Shown one piece after another: positions 1 to 10,000 of a stretch of 64,000 bases of DNA. The notes below the pieces were generated by a model. That model was not told the DNA's origin and made no database searches. It was given only the letters and a program-made list of their open reading frames with translations. The stretch comes from Sulfitobacter sabulilitoris (GTDB lineage: Bacteria; Pseudomonadota; Alphaproteobacteria; Rhodobacterales; Rhodobacteraceae). The stretch spans positions 62,001 to 126,000 of the forward strand of contig NZ_VANS01000004.1 in NCBI RefSeq assembly GCF_005887615.1, read 5' to 3'. Positions within the stretch are counted from its first letter, which is position 1. Each line of letters starts with the position of its first letter. Both the position numbers and the translations under genes were made by a program.

Positions 1-1419
1 GTAGTATTGCTCGGCATTGGCCACCAGTGTCGCGTTCTGGGCGGCATCCAGGAACCGCGCGCCGTCGCGCCGGGACAGATCGTGGCGCTTTTTGTACAAC
101 GCCACCAACATGCGGGTCACGTCCTCGGCGCAAGAGGCATAAGCCCCGGTCAGGGCCGCGCGCCCGTAGGCGGCGGGATCGGCCTGCCACGGGGTCAGGC
201 AGGCATAGCGCTGGCGCGCGAGTGCGGCGAGCTCGAGGTCCACGCCGTCCAGATATTCCAGGATCGCCTGGGTGGAGGTGTAGAGGCTATAGAGATCGAG
301 CCCGTAAAACCCGGTGCGCCGGGCGGGCGCGCGCGTGGCATTGTGGCGGTGCAGCCAGTCGATGAAGGCGCGTGTCTCCTCGTTGCGCCACATCCAGGTG
401 GGGAACCGGCTGAAGGCCTGCCAGGCGGCGGGTTCGACATCGACATGGCGCACATAGTCGTCGATGCGCGCCGCATCCGGCCAGTCGGCTTCGATGGCGA
501 CGATACCGAACCCCTTGTCCCGGATCAGGCGCTGGGTGATGCGCGCCCGCATCCGGTAGAACTCCGCGGTGCCGTGCGTTGCCTCGCCCAGCAGCACCAC
601 GCGGGCGTCGCCGATGCGGTCCATCAGCGGATCGAGATCGGCATCGTCCACGGTGTCGAACCGCTCGGCATGGCGGACGATCAGGCCGGGCAGGGCGTCG
701 TCGGTGCGCGGACGTGTCTGGATCATCCGGGGTGCCGTCGCGATGTCCAGGCGCGCGGCCCGTGTGGCGGCGCCGGGGTCGTCGACCGGCGGGACATAGC
801 GCAGATCGGCCAGATCCTCGCGGTCGAACTGGCCTTTTTCACGGCGGGTGATGCGAACCAGCTCCTGGGCATGCGGGTCGGTGCCCACCACCGCCACCAG
901 CCGGCCACCCAGCGCCAGTTGCGATTTCAGCGCCTCGGGCACCTCCGCGACCGCCATTTCGATCAGGATCGCATCGAACGGGGCCTCTTCCTGCCAGGCA
1001 CGCAGATCGTCGTCATGCAGCATGTGCACGTTGGACAGGCCCGCGTCGATGATCGCGGCGGCGGCTTTCTCGGCGACCTCGGCCTTGGGTTCGATTACGT
1101 GGATAGTGCGCACGATGCGCCCCAGCACCGCAGCCCCGTAGCCCGCGCCGGCGCCCCAGACCAGCACTTTGTCGTCACGCTCCAGGGTCAACGCTTCGGC
1201 CATGTAGGCAAAGACATATGGCGCAGGCAGAACGACGTCCTGCGCGACCGTGAGCGGGCCGTCGTCATAGGCGTGATCGCGCAGATGTGCGGGCACGAAC
1301 CGTTCGCGCGGCACGCGGCGCAGGGCCTGCAATACGGACGGGTCGCGCACCCCGCGCGCCACGATGTGCCGGGCAACCATGTGGTTGCGTTTCTCGGCGA
1401 GGGTTACCCGATCGTCCAT
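1..1419 (-). CDS. Protein-L-isoaspartate methyltransferase / erythromycin-esterase fusion (3' end outside window)
   Basis: The reading frame is open from an ATG at 1419 to the window edge (473 codons, no stop), so the C-terminus is missing. Residues about 1-205 resemble Pcm: a DHAYDDGPLTVAQ block, then a SAM-binding motif I (VWGAGAGYG). The Ser/Thr-rich part of the usual GQTIS motif is replaced by AQDVVLP, so repair activity is uncertain. Residues about 235 onward are an erythromycin-esterase-like domain with LGEATHG (His282) and IEADW (Glu310). The 28-residue spacing of these two equals that of the catalytic His and Glu of Ere enzymes (family knowledge). The gene lies 22 bp behind the universal stress protein and is probably its operon partner. 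A role in protein or metabolite damage repair is an inference; antibiotic resistance is not implied. Confidence 0.8.
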   Translation of the reverse strand, partial: MDDRVTLAEKRNHMVARHIVARGVRDPSVLQALRRVPRERFVPAHLRDHAYDDGPLTVAQDVVLPAPYVFAYMAEALTLERDDKVLVWGAGAGYGAAVLGRIVRTIHVIEPKAEVAEKAAAAIIDAGLSNVHMLHDDDLRAWQEEAPFDAILIEMAVAEVPEALKSQLALGGRLVAVVGTDPHAQELVRITRREKGQFDREDLADLRYVPPVDDPGAATRAARLDIATAPRMIQTRPRTDDALPGLIVRHAERFDTVDDADLDPLMDRIGDARVVLLGEATHGTAEFYRMRARITQRLIRDKGFGIVAIEADWPDAARIDDYVRHVDVEPAAWQAFSRFPTWMWRNEETRAFIDWLHRHNATRAPARRTGFYGLDLYSLYTSTQAILEYLDGVDLELAALARQRYACLTPWQADPAAYGRAALTGAYASCAEDVTRMLVALYKKRHDLSRRDGARFLDAAQNATLVANAEQYY

Positions 1420-1441
1420 TGCGATGTCCCCCCGCCGCGCG

Positions 1442-1969
1442 TCATTTCACGATGGTCACGCTGCAGGGGGCGTGTTGGGCGACCTTGTGCGACACGCTGC
1501 CCAGGACCGCGCTGCGCAACCGGCCCAACCCGCGACAGCCGACGACGATCATGTCCACGTCGTCGGCCTCGGCCACTTCGAGGATTTCATCGGCGACATC
1601 GCCGGCGCACATGTGGGTGGTCACGTCATCGATGCCCACCGACACCGCGTAGCGCTTGGCGTCGCCCAGCACCTTTTCCCCGATGGCGGTGATCACCGCG
1701 CTCATGCGGGCGGCCTTGTCGGCCTCGCGCAGCACATCGACCATCGTCACCGGCACGTCGCCGCGCGCCCCGTCGGAACTTGCTCGGGCATGGGAAATCA
1801 TGTGCTCGACCTCGGCCATCCGCTGCAACTCCAGCGACGGGCGGCCATGCAGCAGCACATGCGCGATGCTCAGGCCGGCACCGACGCCCTTGGCCAGATC
1901 GGTGGCCAGCGACAGCGCCCGGCCGGCATGGGGCGACCCGTCGGTTGCGACAAGGATGCGATTGATCAT
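1442..1969 (-). CDS. Universal stress protein (UspA family, single domain)
   Basis: A 175-residue single Usp domain, slightly longer than the usual 140-150 because of an insertion around residues 55-100. It begins INRILVATDGSPHAGRAL, the typical first strand with the nucleotide-binding Asp. It ends with GCRGLGRLRSAVLGS, an exact G-2x-G-9x-G(S/T) ATP-binding signature, so this member probably binds ATP. It is a cytosolic protein with no signal peptide. It sits between the cytochrome gene upstream (102 bp) and the Pcm/Ere fusion downstream (22 bp) on the same strand. Proteins of this type are commonly induced under low oxygen in facultative alphaproteobacteria; the FNR-like box upstream of the cytochrome fits that. 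Confidence 0.9.
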   Translation of the reverse strand: MINRILVATDGSPHAGRALSLATDLAKGVGAGLSIAHVLLHGRPSLELQRMAEVEHMISHARASSDGARGDVPVTMVDVLREADKAARMSAVITAIGEKVLGDAKRYAVSVGIDDVTTHMCAGDVADEILEVAEADDVDMIVVGCRGLGRLRSAVLGSVSHKVAQHAPCSVTIVK

Positions 1970-2071
1970 GGTCTGTTCCTTCTGCGCGGCCCCGCCCGTG
2001 GTGGCGCCCCATTCCGCGCGCCGGTCGTGGGCGGTTGCCGTCGGTTGATCTTCCGGCGGTGTCTGGCCGGT

Positions 2072-2563
2072 TCAGCTTTCCTGAATCGACTGAAGATAAT
2101 AGGTCAGCTCTAGAATGCGGTTGCGCACGCGATATTCGTTCAGTTCGTCGGGTCCATAGCGGCTCATCTCCCGGCGCATGTAGCGGTCGCCCCAGACCGG
2201 CATCCGGCGCTCTCCGTGGGCCGCGACATCGGCGCGGCCGTCGATCACGGCGAACACCCGGTCAAAGGGAAATTCGCCATCGTTGTTGGCCGCCAGCTTG
2301 GTCAGGTCGCCCGGCTCGATCCCGCGAAAGAGCCGCGTCAGGAACCCGGCGCCCTTGCCGTCGCGCCCGTGGCACGAGGCGCAGGAATTCAGGAACTCCA
2401 GATCGCTGGGCTGGAACGGCAGGCTGGCCGCCGCGCTTGCCGAGCGGTCGTCATCGTCGCTCCCGCTGCTTGCGGTATCGTCCGACGCCCGCACGACCGC
2501 GGCGCCGGTCATCATCAAGGCCGTGCAGGCCACCAAAGCGATAAAGCGCACGTGATCTCTCAT
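2072..2563 (-). CDS. Periplasmic c-type cytochrome, single heme
   Basis: 163 residues. An N-terminal hydrophobic stretch (residues about 7-25) ending in VRAS looks like a Sec signal peptide, followed by a low-complexity Ser/Asp linker. The heme-attachment motif CASCH with a following GRDGKGAG is typical of cytochrome c class I. A Met in RRMPVWGDRYM is a plausible sixth ligand. It should be an electron carrier in the periplasm. It is the first gene of a minus-strand run with a universal stress protein and the Pcm/Ere fusion. Its start lies 65 bp from an FNR/FixK-like palindrome at 2628-2641, so expression in low oxygen is likely. The redox partner is not visible. Confidence 0.87.
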   Translation of the reverse strand: MRDHVRFIALVACTALMMTGAAVVRASDDTASSGSDDDDRSASAAASLPFQPSDLEFLNSCASCHGRDGKGAGFLTRLFRGIEPGDLTKLAANNDGEFPFDRVFAVIDGRADVAAHGERRMPVWGDRYMRREMSRYGPDELNEYRVRNRILELTYYLQSIQES

Positions 2564-2627
2564 CGGAACGGTCCCCCTTGCCCGTGACTGGGCGTGCCAA
2601 TCCTAGGCGGCGGCGCCCCTGGCGCCG

Positions 2628-2641
2628 TTGATCTTTGTCAA
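2628..2641. promoter_or_regulatory. FNR/FixK/Dnr-type operator, left copy
   Basis: The sequence TTGATCTTTGTCAA fits the FNR-family consensus TTGAT-N4-ATCAA with one change (G for A in the right half). It is 65 bp upstream of the cytochrome start at 2563, a reasonable position for activation at the -41.5 type site. The match is seen directly; regulation is inferred. Confidence 0.7.
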
Positions 2642-2687
2642 GCTTCCGGTGCGCGCCCGGTCGCCCGGGGCCGGGGCGCGCCTGGGT

Positions 2688-2701
2688 TTGACAAATGTCA
2701 A
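2688..2701. promoter_or_regulatory. FNR/FixK/Dnr-type operator, right copy
   Basis: TTGACAAATGTCAA is a perfect inverted repeat (TTGAC-N4-GTCAA), close to the FNR/Dnr consensus. It lies 46 bp from the left copy and 247 bp from the ATG of the tandem stress protein, which would imply a long leader if it activates the plus-strand operon. It may also act on the left operon. Confidence 0.62.
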
Positions 2702-2947
2702 CGGACACGGGCCGCCCGGGCCCTAGAAAGAGCAGGGGCGTACCGGGGGGAATTGAACGCACCAGGCCATGCAGATCGTCGATTTGCACTCCGCGACCAA
2801 CCGGCGCTCTGCCGGGGTCGCGGAACCTGCCCGTTCGGGATGATCCGTCATCGAATCCGGCGCCGGCCTGTGCGCCACGGCGGGCAGGGTGCGCCGCCCG
2901 CTACATATTCCCGATGACATGATCCTAGCCAGAAAGGTGGGCCCGAA

Positions 2948-4003
2948 ATGATCGCCAAGACCGGAGAACAGAACCAGACACAGACCGACCGGTCACGCGG
3001 GGTGCTGCCGGAGATCGCGGAATTCCGCCACGTTCTGGCCTGCGTCGATACCTCGCCCATGGCGGACACCGTCGCCGCCTATGCCTGCGCCATGGCACAG
3101 GCGATGCACGCGCCCCTGACCGTGCTGCACGCACAGGACACGATGCGCCCCTTCGAGGCGCCGGTGGACCCGGTCGCGTGGGAACTGTCGCGCCGCGACA
3201 CCCAGGACCGGCTGACCGCGCTGGTCGATGCCCTGGGCGAAGGTCTGCCGCGCGTCGATCTCAAGCTGGTGGATGGGCCGGTCGCGGATTGCATCTGCCG
3301 GGTGGCGCAGGACCGCCAGGCCGATCTGATCGTGATGGGCGCGCGCAGCGGCGCGGGTGCGGCGCCCTGGGGCCTGGGCGGCAACGTGCACAAAATCCTC
3401 GAGGGATATTCCGGATCCATGATGGTCGTGCAGGTGCCGCCCGACATGGACCACAAACCGCTCGCAGGGGCGGGTGCCCTGCCGCAGCCCCAGAGGGTGA
3501 TGGTGCCGCTGGACTGCTCGCGCCGCGCGGAAACCGCGCTGGGTGTCGCGCAACGGATCGCGCGGGTCTATGGCGCCGACCTGGTGCTGGCGCACGCGCT
3601 GCCACGGATCGAAATGACATCGGGCGATGCGCTGGACGCACAGGATATGGACCTGCGCGAACAGATCACCCGCCGCAACGAGCGTGTCGCGCGCGCCTAT
3701 CTTGACCGGATCCGCGCCCGGACCGCCACGCACGAACACATACCCCGGATCAAGATCCTGCGTGACGGGCCGCCGCGCCCCGCGCTTTTGCGCGCCATCG
3801 ACGAGGAACACGCCGATCTTCTGGTGCTCAGCGGATGCGGCGAAGGCGGGCACACCGGCGCCGGGGTCGGCAGCACCGCCGAATACCTGATCGCGCATAC
3901 CACCGTCCCGGTGCTCCTGGTGCGCAACATCTCCAACGGCGCACGGCGCAACCATCACGAGCCGGTGCCGCCCTCAAGACAGCCGCGTCCCTCGCTCTCA
4001 TGA
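2948..4003 (+). CDS. Tandem universal stress protein (two Usp domains)
   Basis: 351 residues. After an acidic/polar N-terminal tail come two Usp domains. The first covers about residues 26-165 (FRHVLACVDTSPMAD at the start, LIVMGARSG near the end). The second covers about 180-335 (RVMVPLDCSRRAETAL to LLVLSGCGEGG and VPVLLVRN). The second domain lacks the canonical G-2x-G-9x-GS; its glycine loop reads SGCGEGGHTGAGVGSTAEYL, so ATP binding is possible but not certain. The stop codon overlaps the start of ndvB (ATGA, 4000-4003), so the two are translationally coupled. An FNR-like box lies upstream. A cytosolic stress function is likely; its link to glucan synthesis is unexplained. Confidence 0.88.
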   Translation: MIAKTGEQNQTQTDRSRGVLPEIAEFRHVLACVDTSPMADTVAAYACAMAQAMHAPLTVLHAQDTMRPFEAPVDPVAWELSRRDTQDRLTALVDALGEGLPRVDLKLVDGPVADCICRVAQDRQADLIVMGARSGAGAAPWGLGGNVHKILEGYSGSMMVVQVPPDMDHKPLAGAGALPQPQRVMVPLDCSRRAETALGVAQRIARVYGADLVLAHALPRIEMTSGDALDAQDMDLREQITRRNERVARAYLDRIRARTATHEHIPRIKILRDGPPRPALLRAIDEEHADLLVLSGCGEGGHTGAGVGSTAEYLIAHTTVPVLLVRNISNGARRNHHEPVPPSRQPRPSLS

Positions 4004-7000
4004 CGGCGGCGGAGGGGCTGACGACAGCGCCGGAGCCTGACACCGGTCGCGGCGATGCGCTGGCGGAAGCGGGCCGGAGCCTTGCCGCCACGATGGCGAC
4101 CGCCCCGGAGCCGCCCGCGCAGATCGGGCTCCTGCGTGAACTGGACCGGGTCCGCGCCTTCGCCGAAGCCGCACGGCTGCGTTTCGCCGAACCGCCGACT
4201 GGCGCGGGCAAGGCGGCGGAATGGGTGCTCGACAACCAGTTTTCGATCCGCCGCACGATCGCGCAGGTGGCCGAAGACATCCCGCCCGCCTTTTACCGCA
4301 GGTTGCCGCGTCTGGCCGACCCCGAAACAGGCGGCGTGCCGCGCGTTTTCATGCTGGCCAAGGCGGCGCTAGAGGCCAGCCATCTGCAGGTCAGCCGCGA
4401 CGGGATCCAACGCTTCGTGCAGGGCGCGCAGGCCCATGACCCGCTCAGCATCGCCGAACTCTGGGCGCTGCCCACGATGCTGCGGCTGGCCTGCCTCGAG
4501 ACGATCTGCGCGGCGATGGCCGACCTGCTCGATGGGCTGACGTTGCCCTTCGAGGTCTCGGCCCCGGCGCCGAATTCAGTCGCCCGCGACGAGACAGAGG
4601 CGATTTCGCGCGGCATCTGTGCGCTGGCCGACCTGTCGCGTATCCCGTGGCGCGAGGTGTTCGAGACGCTGAGCCACGTGGAGCGTCTGCTGCGGCAGGA
4701 TCCGGCGGGCGTCTATGACCGGATGGATTTCGAAACCCGCGACCGATACCGCAAGGCGGTCGAACACCTTGCCCGCCGCGCGGCCAAAAGCGAACCCGAC
4801 GTGGCGCATCGCGCGCGCAGCCTGGCCCGCTCGCACAAGGGCGCGCCCGTGCTGGGCCATGTCGGCTGGTGGCTCGTGGATGACGGACGATCCGAGCTTG
4901 AGGCCGCGCTGGGATGGCGCCCGGGACCGGGCACGCGCCTGTCGCGCTGGCTGGCCGATCATCCGGGGCCTTGGTTTGCGGGCCTGCTGTTGTGTCTGGG
5001 TCTGGTTTCGATGGCTGTCCCCGTCGCGGTTCTGTGGATGTTTCAGGCGGGTGCGTTCGACTGGATTGCGGGTCTGGCCCTGTCGCTGGCCCCTGCGTCG
5101 ATCATCGCGGTGACACTGACCCATTGGATCGTGACGGCCCTGCATCCCCCGCGGGTGCTGCCCAAGCTCGATTTCGAGGACGGCATCGCGGCCGACGCAA
5201 GGACTGCCGTGATCGTGCCCGTGATCCTGCGCCGTGCGGCGGATGCAAGGGCGGCACTGGACCGGGTGGAGCGGCAATGGCTGCTGAACCCGGATCCGAA
5301 CCTGCGCATGGTCCTGCTGAGTGATCTGTTCGACGCGCCGACCCAGACCACCCCGCAGGATGCCGCCATCGAAGCCGCACTGACCGGGCGTATCGCACAA
5401 CTGAACGCGGCCCATGCACCTGCCTCGCCTTTCGTCCTGTTGCACCGCGCGCGCCGCTATGCCGCCGCCGACGGCACGTGGAGAGGGTGGGAGCGCAAGC
5501 GCGGCAAGATCCAGCAGTTCAACGCCCTGATCGTGTCGGGTGCGCAGGATGCGCAGGCGCAGGGCTTCGATCTGGTCATGGGCGCGGTTTCTGATCTGAA
5601 GACGGTGCGGTTCGCCGTCACGCTGGATCTGGATACCATCGCGCCGCTGGGCGCTGTCTATCGCATGATCGGGGCCCTTGCCCATCCGTTGAACCGGCCG
5701 GAGTTCACCGAAGGCACCCCGCGCCCGATCCGCGGCTACAGCTTTGTCCAGCCGCGCGTCGAGATATCGCCCCAGGCGGGCAGCCGGTCGCTGTTTGCAA
5801 GGCTCTATACCGGCGATACCGCGATCGACATCTATTCGCGCGCCGTTTCGGACGTGTATCAGGATCTCTTTGGCGAGGGCATCTTTATCGGCAAGGGGGC
5901 GTATTGCATCGCCGCGATGCACCGTGCACTGGCCGGGGCGGTGCCGGAAAACACGCTGGTCAGCCATGACCTTTTCGAAGGCGCGCACGGGCGAACCGCG
6001 CTGGCCAGCGACATCGTGGTCTACGAGGATTTCCCCGCCACCTACCTGGGATACGCCGCTCGGGCGCATCGTTGGATCAGGGGAGATTGGCAGTTGCTGC
6101 CGTGGATGCGGCGGCAGGTGCCCGACAGCGCGGGTGGACGTCGCAGGAACCCGATGTCGCGGCTGGATCTGTGGAAGATCTTCGACAACCTGCGCCGCAG
6201 CCTGCTGTCGCCCGCGCTGGTTCTCTTGGCTGTCGTGGGGTGGTTCTGGCTGCCTGGCGGGGCCTGGCTTTGGACCGGGCTGGTGATGCTGGCGCCGGGC
6301 ATCTATCTGCTGACCGATCTGGTCAGCGGTGTGGCCGGGGGGCGGCGGCGCGACACGGTGCGCGAATGGCATCGCCATTTCGCGGATCATTCCGGCAGGT
6401 GGCTGCTGGCGGTGGTTTTCATGGCGCATGACGCCTTGAACGCGCTGGATGCGATTGCGCGGACCCTGTGGCGGATCGCGGTCAGCAAACGCAAGCTGCT
6501 GGAGTGGGTGTCCTTCGGGCATGCCACGCCGGCTGGCCTTCCGGGGCGCGCGGCGCATTGGCGGGTGATGTGGCCGACGGTCGCGATGCTGGCGGTGCTG
6601 GGCGCCGTCATGGCCTACGTTGATCCGGTGGCCCTGGCGGGGGCCGCACCGCTGCTGGTGCTGTGGCTGGCCGCGCCCGAGGTCGCGTATTACACCGCGC
6701 GACCGCACAAGGACCGGACCGCACCGCTGGCCCCGTCCGACCGCGATTACCTGCGCCGCGTCGCGCGCCGGACTTGGCTTTACTTCGAACGCTTCGCCGG
6801 ACCCGAGGACAACTGGCTGCCGCCCGACAACTTCCAGACTGATCCGCACGACGAAATCGCGCACCGCACATCGCCCACCAATGTCGGGATGCTCCTGACC
6901 TCGGCGCTGGTGGCGCGTGACCTCGGCCACATCGGTTTGCAGGATTTCGCCGTGCGCATCGACCAGACGCTGTCCACGCTGGACCGGCTGGACCGGCATC

Positions 7001-10000
7001 ACGGACACTTCCTGAACTGGATCGACACCCGCACGCTCGACCCGCTGGAGCCGCGCTATATCTCGACCGTGGACAGCGGCAACCTTGCGGTGTCGCTGGT
7101 CACGCTGGCCGAAGGGTGCCGCGATTATGCGCGCGGGCCGGTGGTGTCCATGGCGCTGTGGCAAGGCGTGACGGACCTGCTGGGCCTGCTCGACACGGCG
7201 CTGCCCAAGACCGCCAGGCAGGGCGACGGAACGGGGGATGCGGCGTCGCTGGCGGCGATCCGCGCCACCGTGGATGCCGCGCAGGAGCAACCGGAGTGCT
7301 GGCGCGCGACGCTCGACACTCTGCGTATCCGGCTGTGGCCGACCTTCGAAGCGCAGCTGCTGGCCCGATATGACCCGGCCGCGCGCTCCGGCGCGGGCGA
7401 ACTGCAGCTTTGGCTTGAGCGGATCACGCACCATCTTGACGCGATGGCGGCCGAACTCGATCGCCTGGCCCCCTGGTGCGGACGGGTCGACCCGGTTCCA
7501 AGCGGCGCCGCCGACACGGCCGAACTGCTGCGCCATCACCTGGCGCTTACGGCCCCGCTGGACAGCGTCGACAACCGATGCGCCGCCGCGCGCGCCGCAC
7601 TGGCGCCGCTCGAGACCCACGCACAAAGCGATGTCCGCGACTGGGCGCGCTCGTTGCTGGCGCGCCTTGAGCGCGGCCACCGGGCGCAGTCGGACCTGCT
7701 TGCGCGGCTGCACCGCATCGGCGACCGGGCAGGCGAAATGGCCCTGGAGATGGATTTCGCGCCGCTGTTCGACACGCAGACGGGCACGTTTTTTCTGGGC
7801 TACAACCTCAGCGCCGACAGGATCGACGAACACCGGTATGACCTGTTGCTGTCGGAAGCGCGGCTGGCCAGCTTTTTCGCCATCGCCAAACACGATGTGC
7901 CCATCAAGCACTGGTTCCAGTTGGGTCGACCGATGTCGGGGCGCGGGCGCAGCCTGGCGGTCCTGTCGTGGAACGGGTCGATGTTCGAGTTCCTGATGCC
8001 GCGGCTGTTTCTGCAGACAGACGCGACCCGGCTGATCGGGAAAAGCGAAATCGCCGCCGTGCACCGCCAGCAGGCCGTCGGGGCGGCCCTTGGGCGGCCC
8101 TGGGGCGTGTCGGAATCCGCCTTTGCCGCGCGCGATCCGGCCCAGAATTATCAGTACCGCGCATTTGGTGTCGCGGGGCTCGGGCTCAAGCGGGGTCTGG
8201 CCGAGGATTACGTGGTCGCCCCCTATGCCAGCGGGCTGGCCCTGGCCGTCGATCCCGGCGGCGCCGTGAAAAACCTGCGGCGGCTCGAGGCGATGGGCGC
8301 CACCGGGCGCTATGGTTTCTACGACGCGCTGGACTTCACCACCTCGGCGCTGGCCGGTCGTCGCGACGCGGTTCCGGTCAAGACCTACATGGCGCATCAC
8401 CAGGGAATGCTGCTGGGCGCCATCGGCAACGCGCTGCTGGATGACATCCTTGTTGCGCGATTTGCCCGGAACCGCAGCATGCAGGATGTGAAACTGCTGC
8501 TGGAGGAACGCGTGCCATGGGAATTCAAGCCGGTGGAACTGCCGCCCGAACATGGCGACCCGCCGCTGCCCGCCGGCAAGGAGGCGCACACGCCGCAGCT
8601 TTTCGGCTGGGCCGCGCCGATCACGCCGCTGCCGCAGATGCAGGTGATCGGCAACGGGCGCATGTCGGCATGGGTGTCGGAGACGGGTGCGAGTGCCTTG
8701 TGGTGGCAAGACAGTTGCCTGACCCGCTGGACCGGCGATCCGGTCAGCGAGGACGGCTTGACGCAGCTTTACCTGCGCGATCTGGAGACCGGCGACCTGG
8801 CGGCGCTGGGCCGCGCGGGGGCGATCGACGGCGCCGCGCCGCGGCAGGCCGCGCCCGAGGCCGTCTTCCACGCGCACAAGACCGAAGTGCACGAGCGGAT
8901 CAACGGCCTGACGCTCAGCCTGCACCAGGTGATGTCACCCACCGACGATGTGCATATCAGGCGCATCACGGTCACCAATCAGTCCAGCCGGCCGCGCCAT
9001 GTCGAACTGTCGGACTATGCCGAGGTGGTGCTGGCGCCGCGGGCCGGCCATGACCGTCATCCGGCGTTCAGCAAGCTGTTCGTGCGAAGCGACTGGAACG
9101 CCGCGCTGGGCGCGCTGGTGTTCAAGCGCCGCCCCCACACGGCAGAAGACCGCCCGCCGGTGCTGCTGCAACGCCTGATCTGCGGCGCGGGCGCCGAGCC
9201 GGCGGGCTACGACAGCGACCGTCGGGCGGTGTTGGGGCGCTACGGGCGGTATTCGGCACCCGAAGGGCTGCGCGGCGACGCGGGGCAATCGCACGGCTGG
9301 ACCCTTGATCCCGTTGCCTGCCTGCGCGCGCGGATGCGGCTCGATCCGGGAGAGCACGGCGAGATCGCGGTGCTGTCCATCGCCGCCGGATCGCGCCGCA
9401 GCGCCACCGAACTGGCCGAGCGCTACGAGACCTTGAGCGCGCTTGACTGGGCCGAAGAGGACCAGCGCAGGACAACGGCGCTTGAGGCGCGGCATCTCGG
9501 GATGGGTCAACGCGACTTTCAGGATGCGCAGGCGCTGTGTCGCGACCTGGTGTATCCGTGCCGCGCGCCGTCGGGGATCGACGCGGCCCTTCCCGCACAA
9601 CCCGACCTGTGGCCGATGGGCATATCCGGGGACCTGCCCATCGTGGTGCTGCATCCGGCGTTCGAGGGCGAAGAGACCCTGTTGCGCGAAACGGTGCGCG
9701 CGCACCACTGGCTACGCACACGCGGCCTGCCCAGCGACCTGGTCGTTCTGGGCCATGCGGTTTCGGGGTACGAGGAACCCGTGCGCGACCGCATCGTCGA
9801 TATCCTGGGCGATCTTGGCGGGGTCGTGGCCGGACTGGGCGGTGACGGCGGCGTGCATTTCTTCAACCGCGATCAGTTGCTTCCGCTGCAGAACCGCGCC
9901 TTGGAGGGTGCGGCGTGCCTGATGCTCGACGCGGGGGCCGCATCGCTTGGCGAGGCCCGTCGCGGGGCCGTGTTCACGCCGCGCGAAATCCTCCGCTTTC

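Larger units (their letters stand above)
2564..2947. other. Divergent intergenic region with two FNR-like boxes
   Basis: This 384-bp gap separates the minus-strand cytochrome operon from the plus-strand stress protein/ndvB operon. It holds two FNR/FixK-type palindromes (2628-2641 and 2688-2701), listed separately. The remaining sequence (2702-2947) is GC-rich. I see no credible open frame, tRNA or hairpin there. A plausible Shine-Dalgarno (AAGGTGGG) precedes the ATG at 2948. Confidence 0.7.

Noticed and set aside
1-1419. Macrolide resistance gene
   Set aside because: Although the second domain belongs to the erythromycin esterase family, the fusion to a methyltransferase and the stress-gene context argue for a housekeeping or repair role. 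Most members of this family are not known to act on macrolides.
7-1692. A 561-codon plus-strand frame at the window start
   Set aside because: The opposite strand carries the Pcm/Ere fusion and the start of a universal stress protein with clear motifs; the plus frame has none.
2702-2947. tRNA or small RNA in the gap before the tandem stress protein
   Set aside because: No cloverleaf, no CCA end or T-loop sequence, and no promoter-terminator pair could be found by eye.
4576-8925. A 1449-codon open frame on the minus strand across the first half of ndvB
   Set aside because: It is an antisense shadow produced by strong GC bias at third codon positions. Its product is Arg/Gln/Pro/His-rich with no family resemblance, whereas the plus-strand frame is clearly NdvB.
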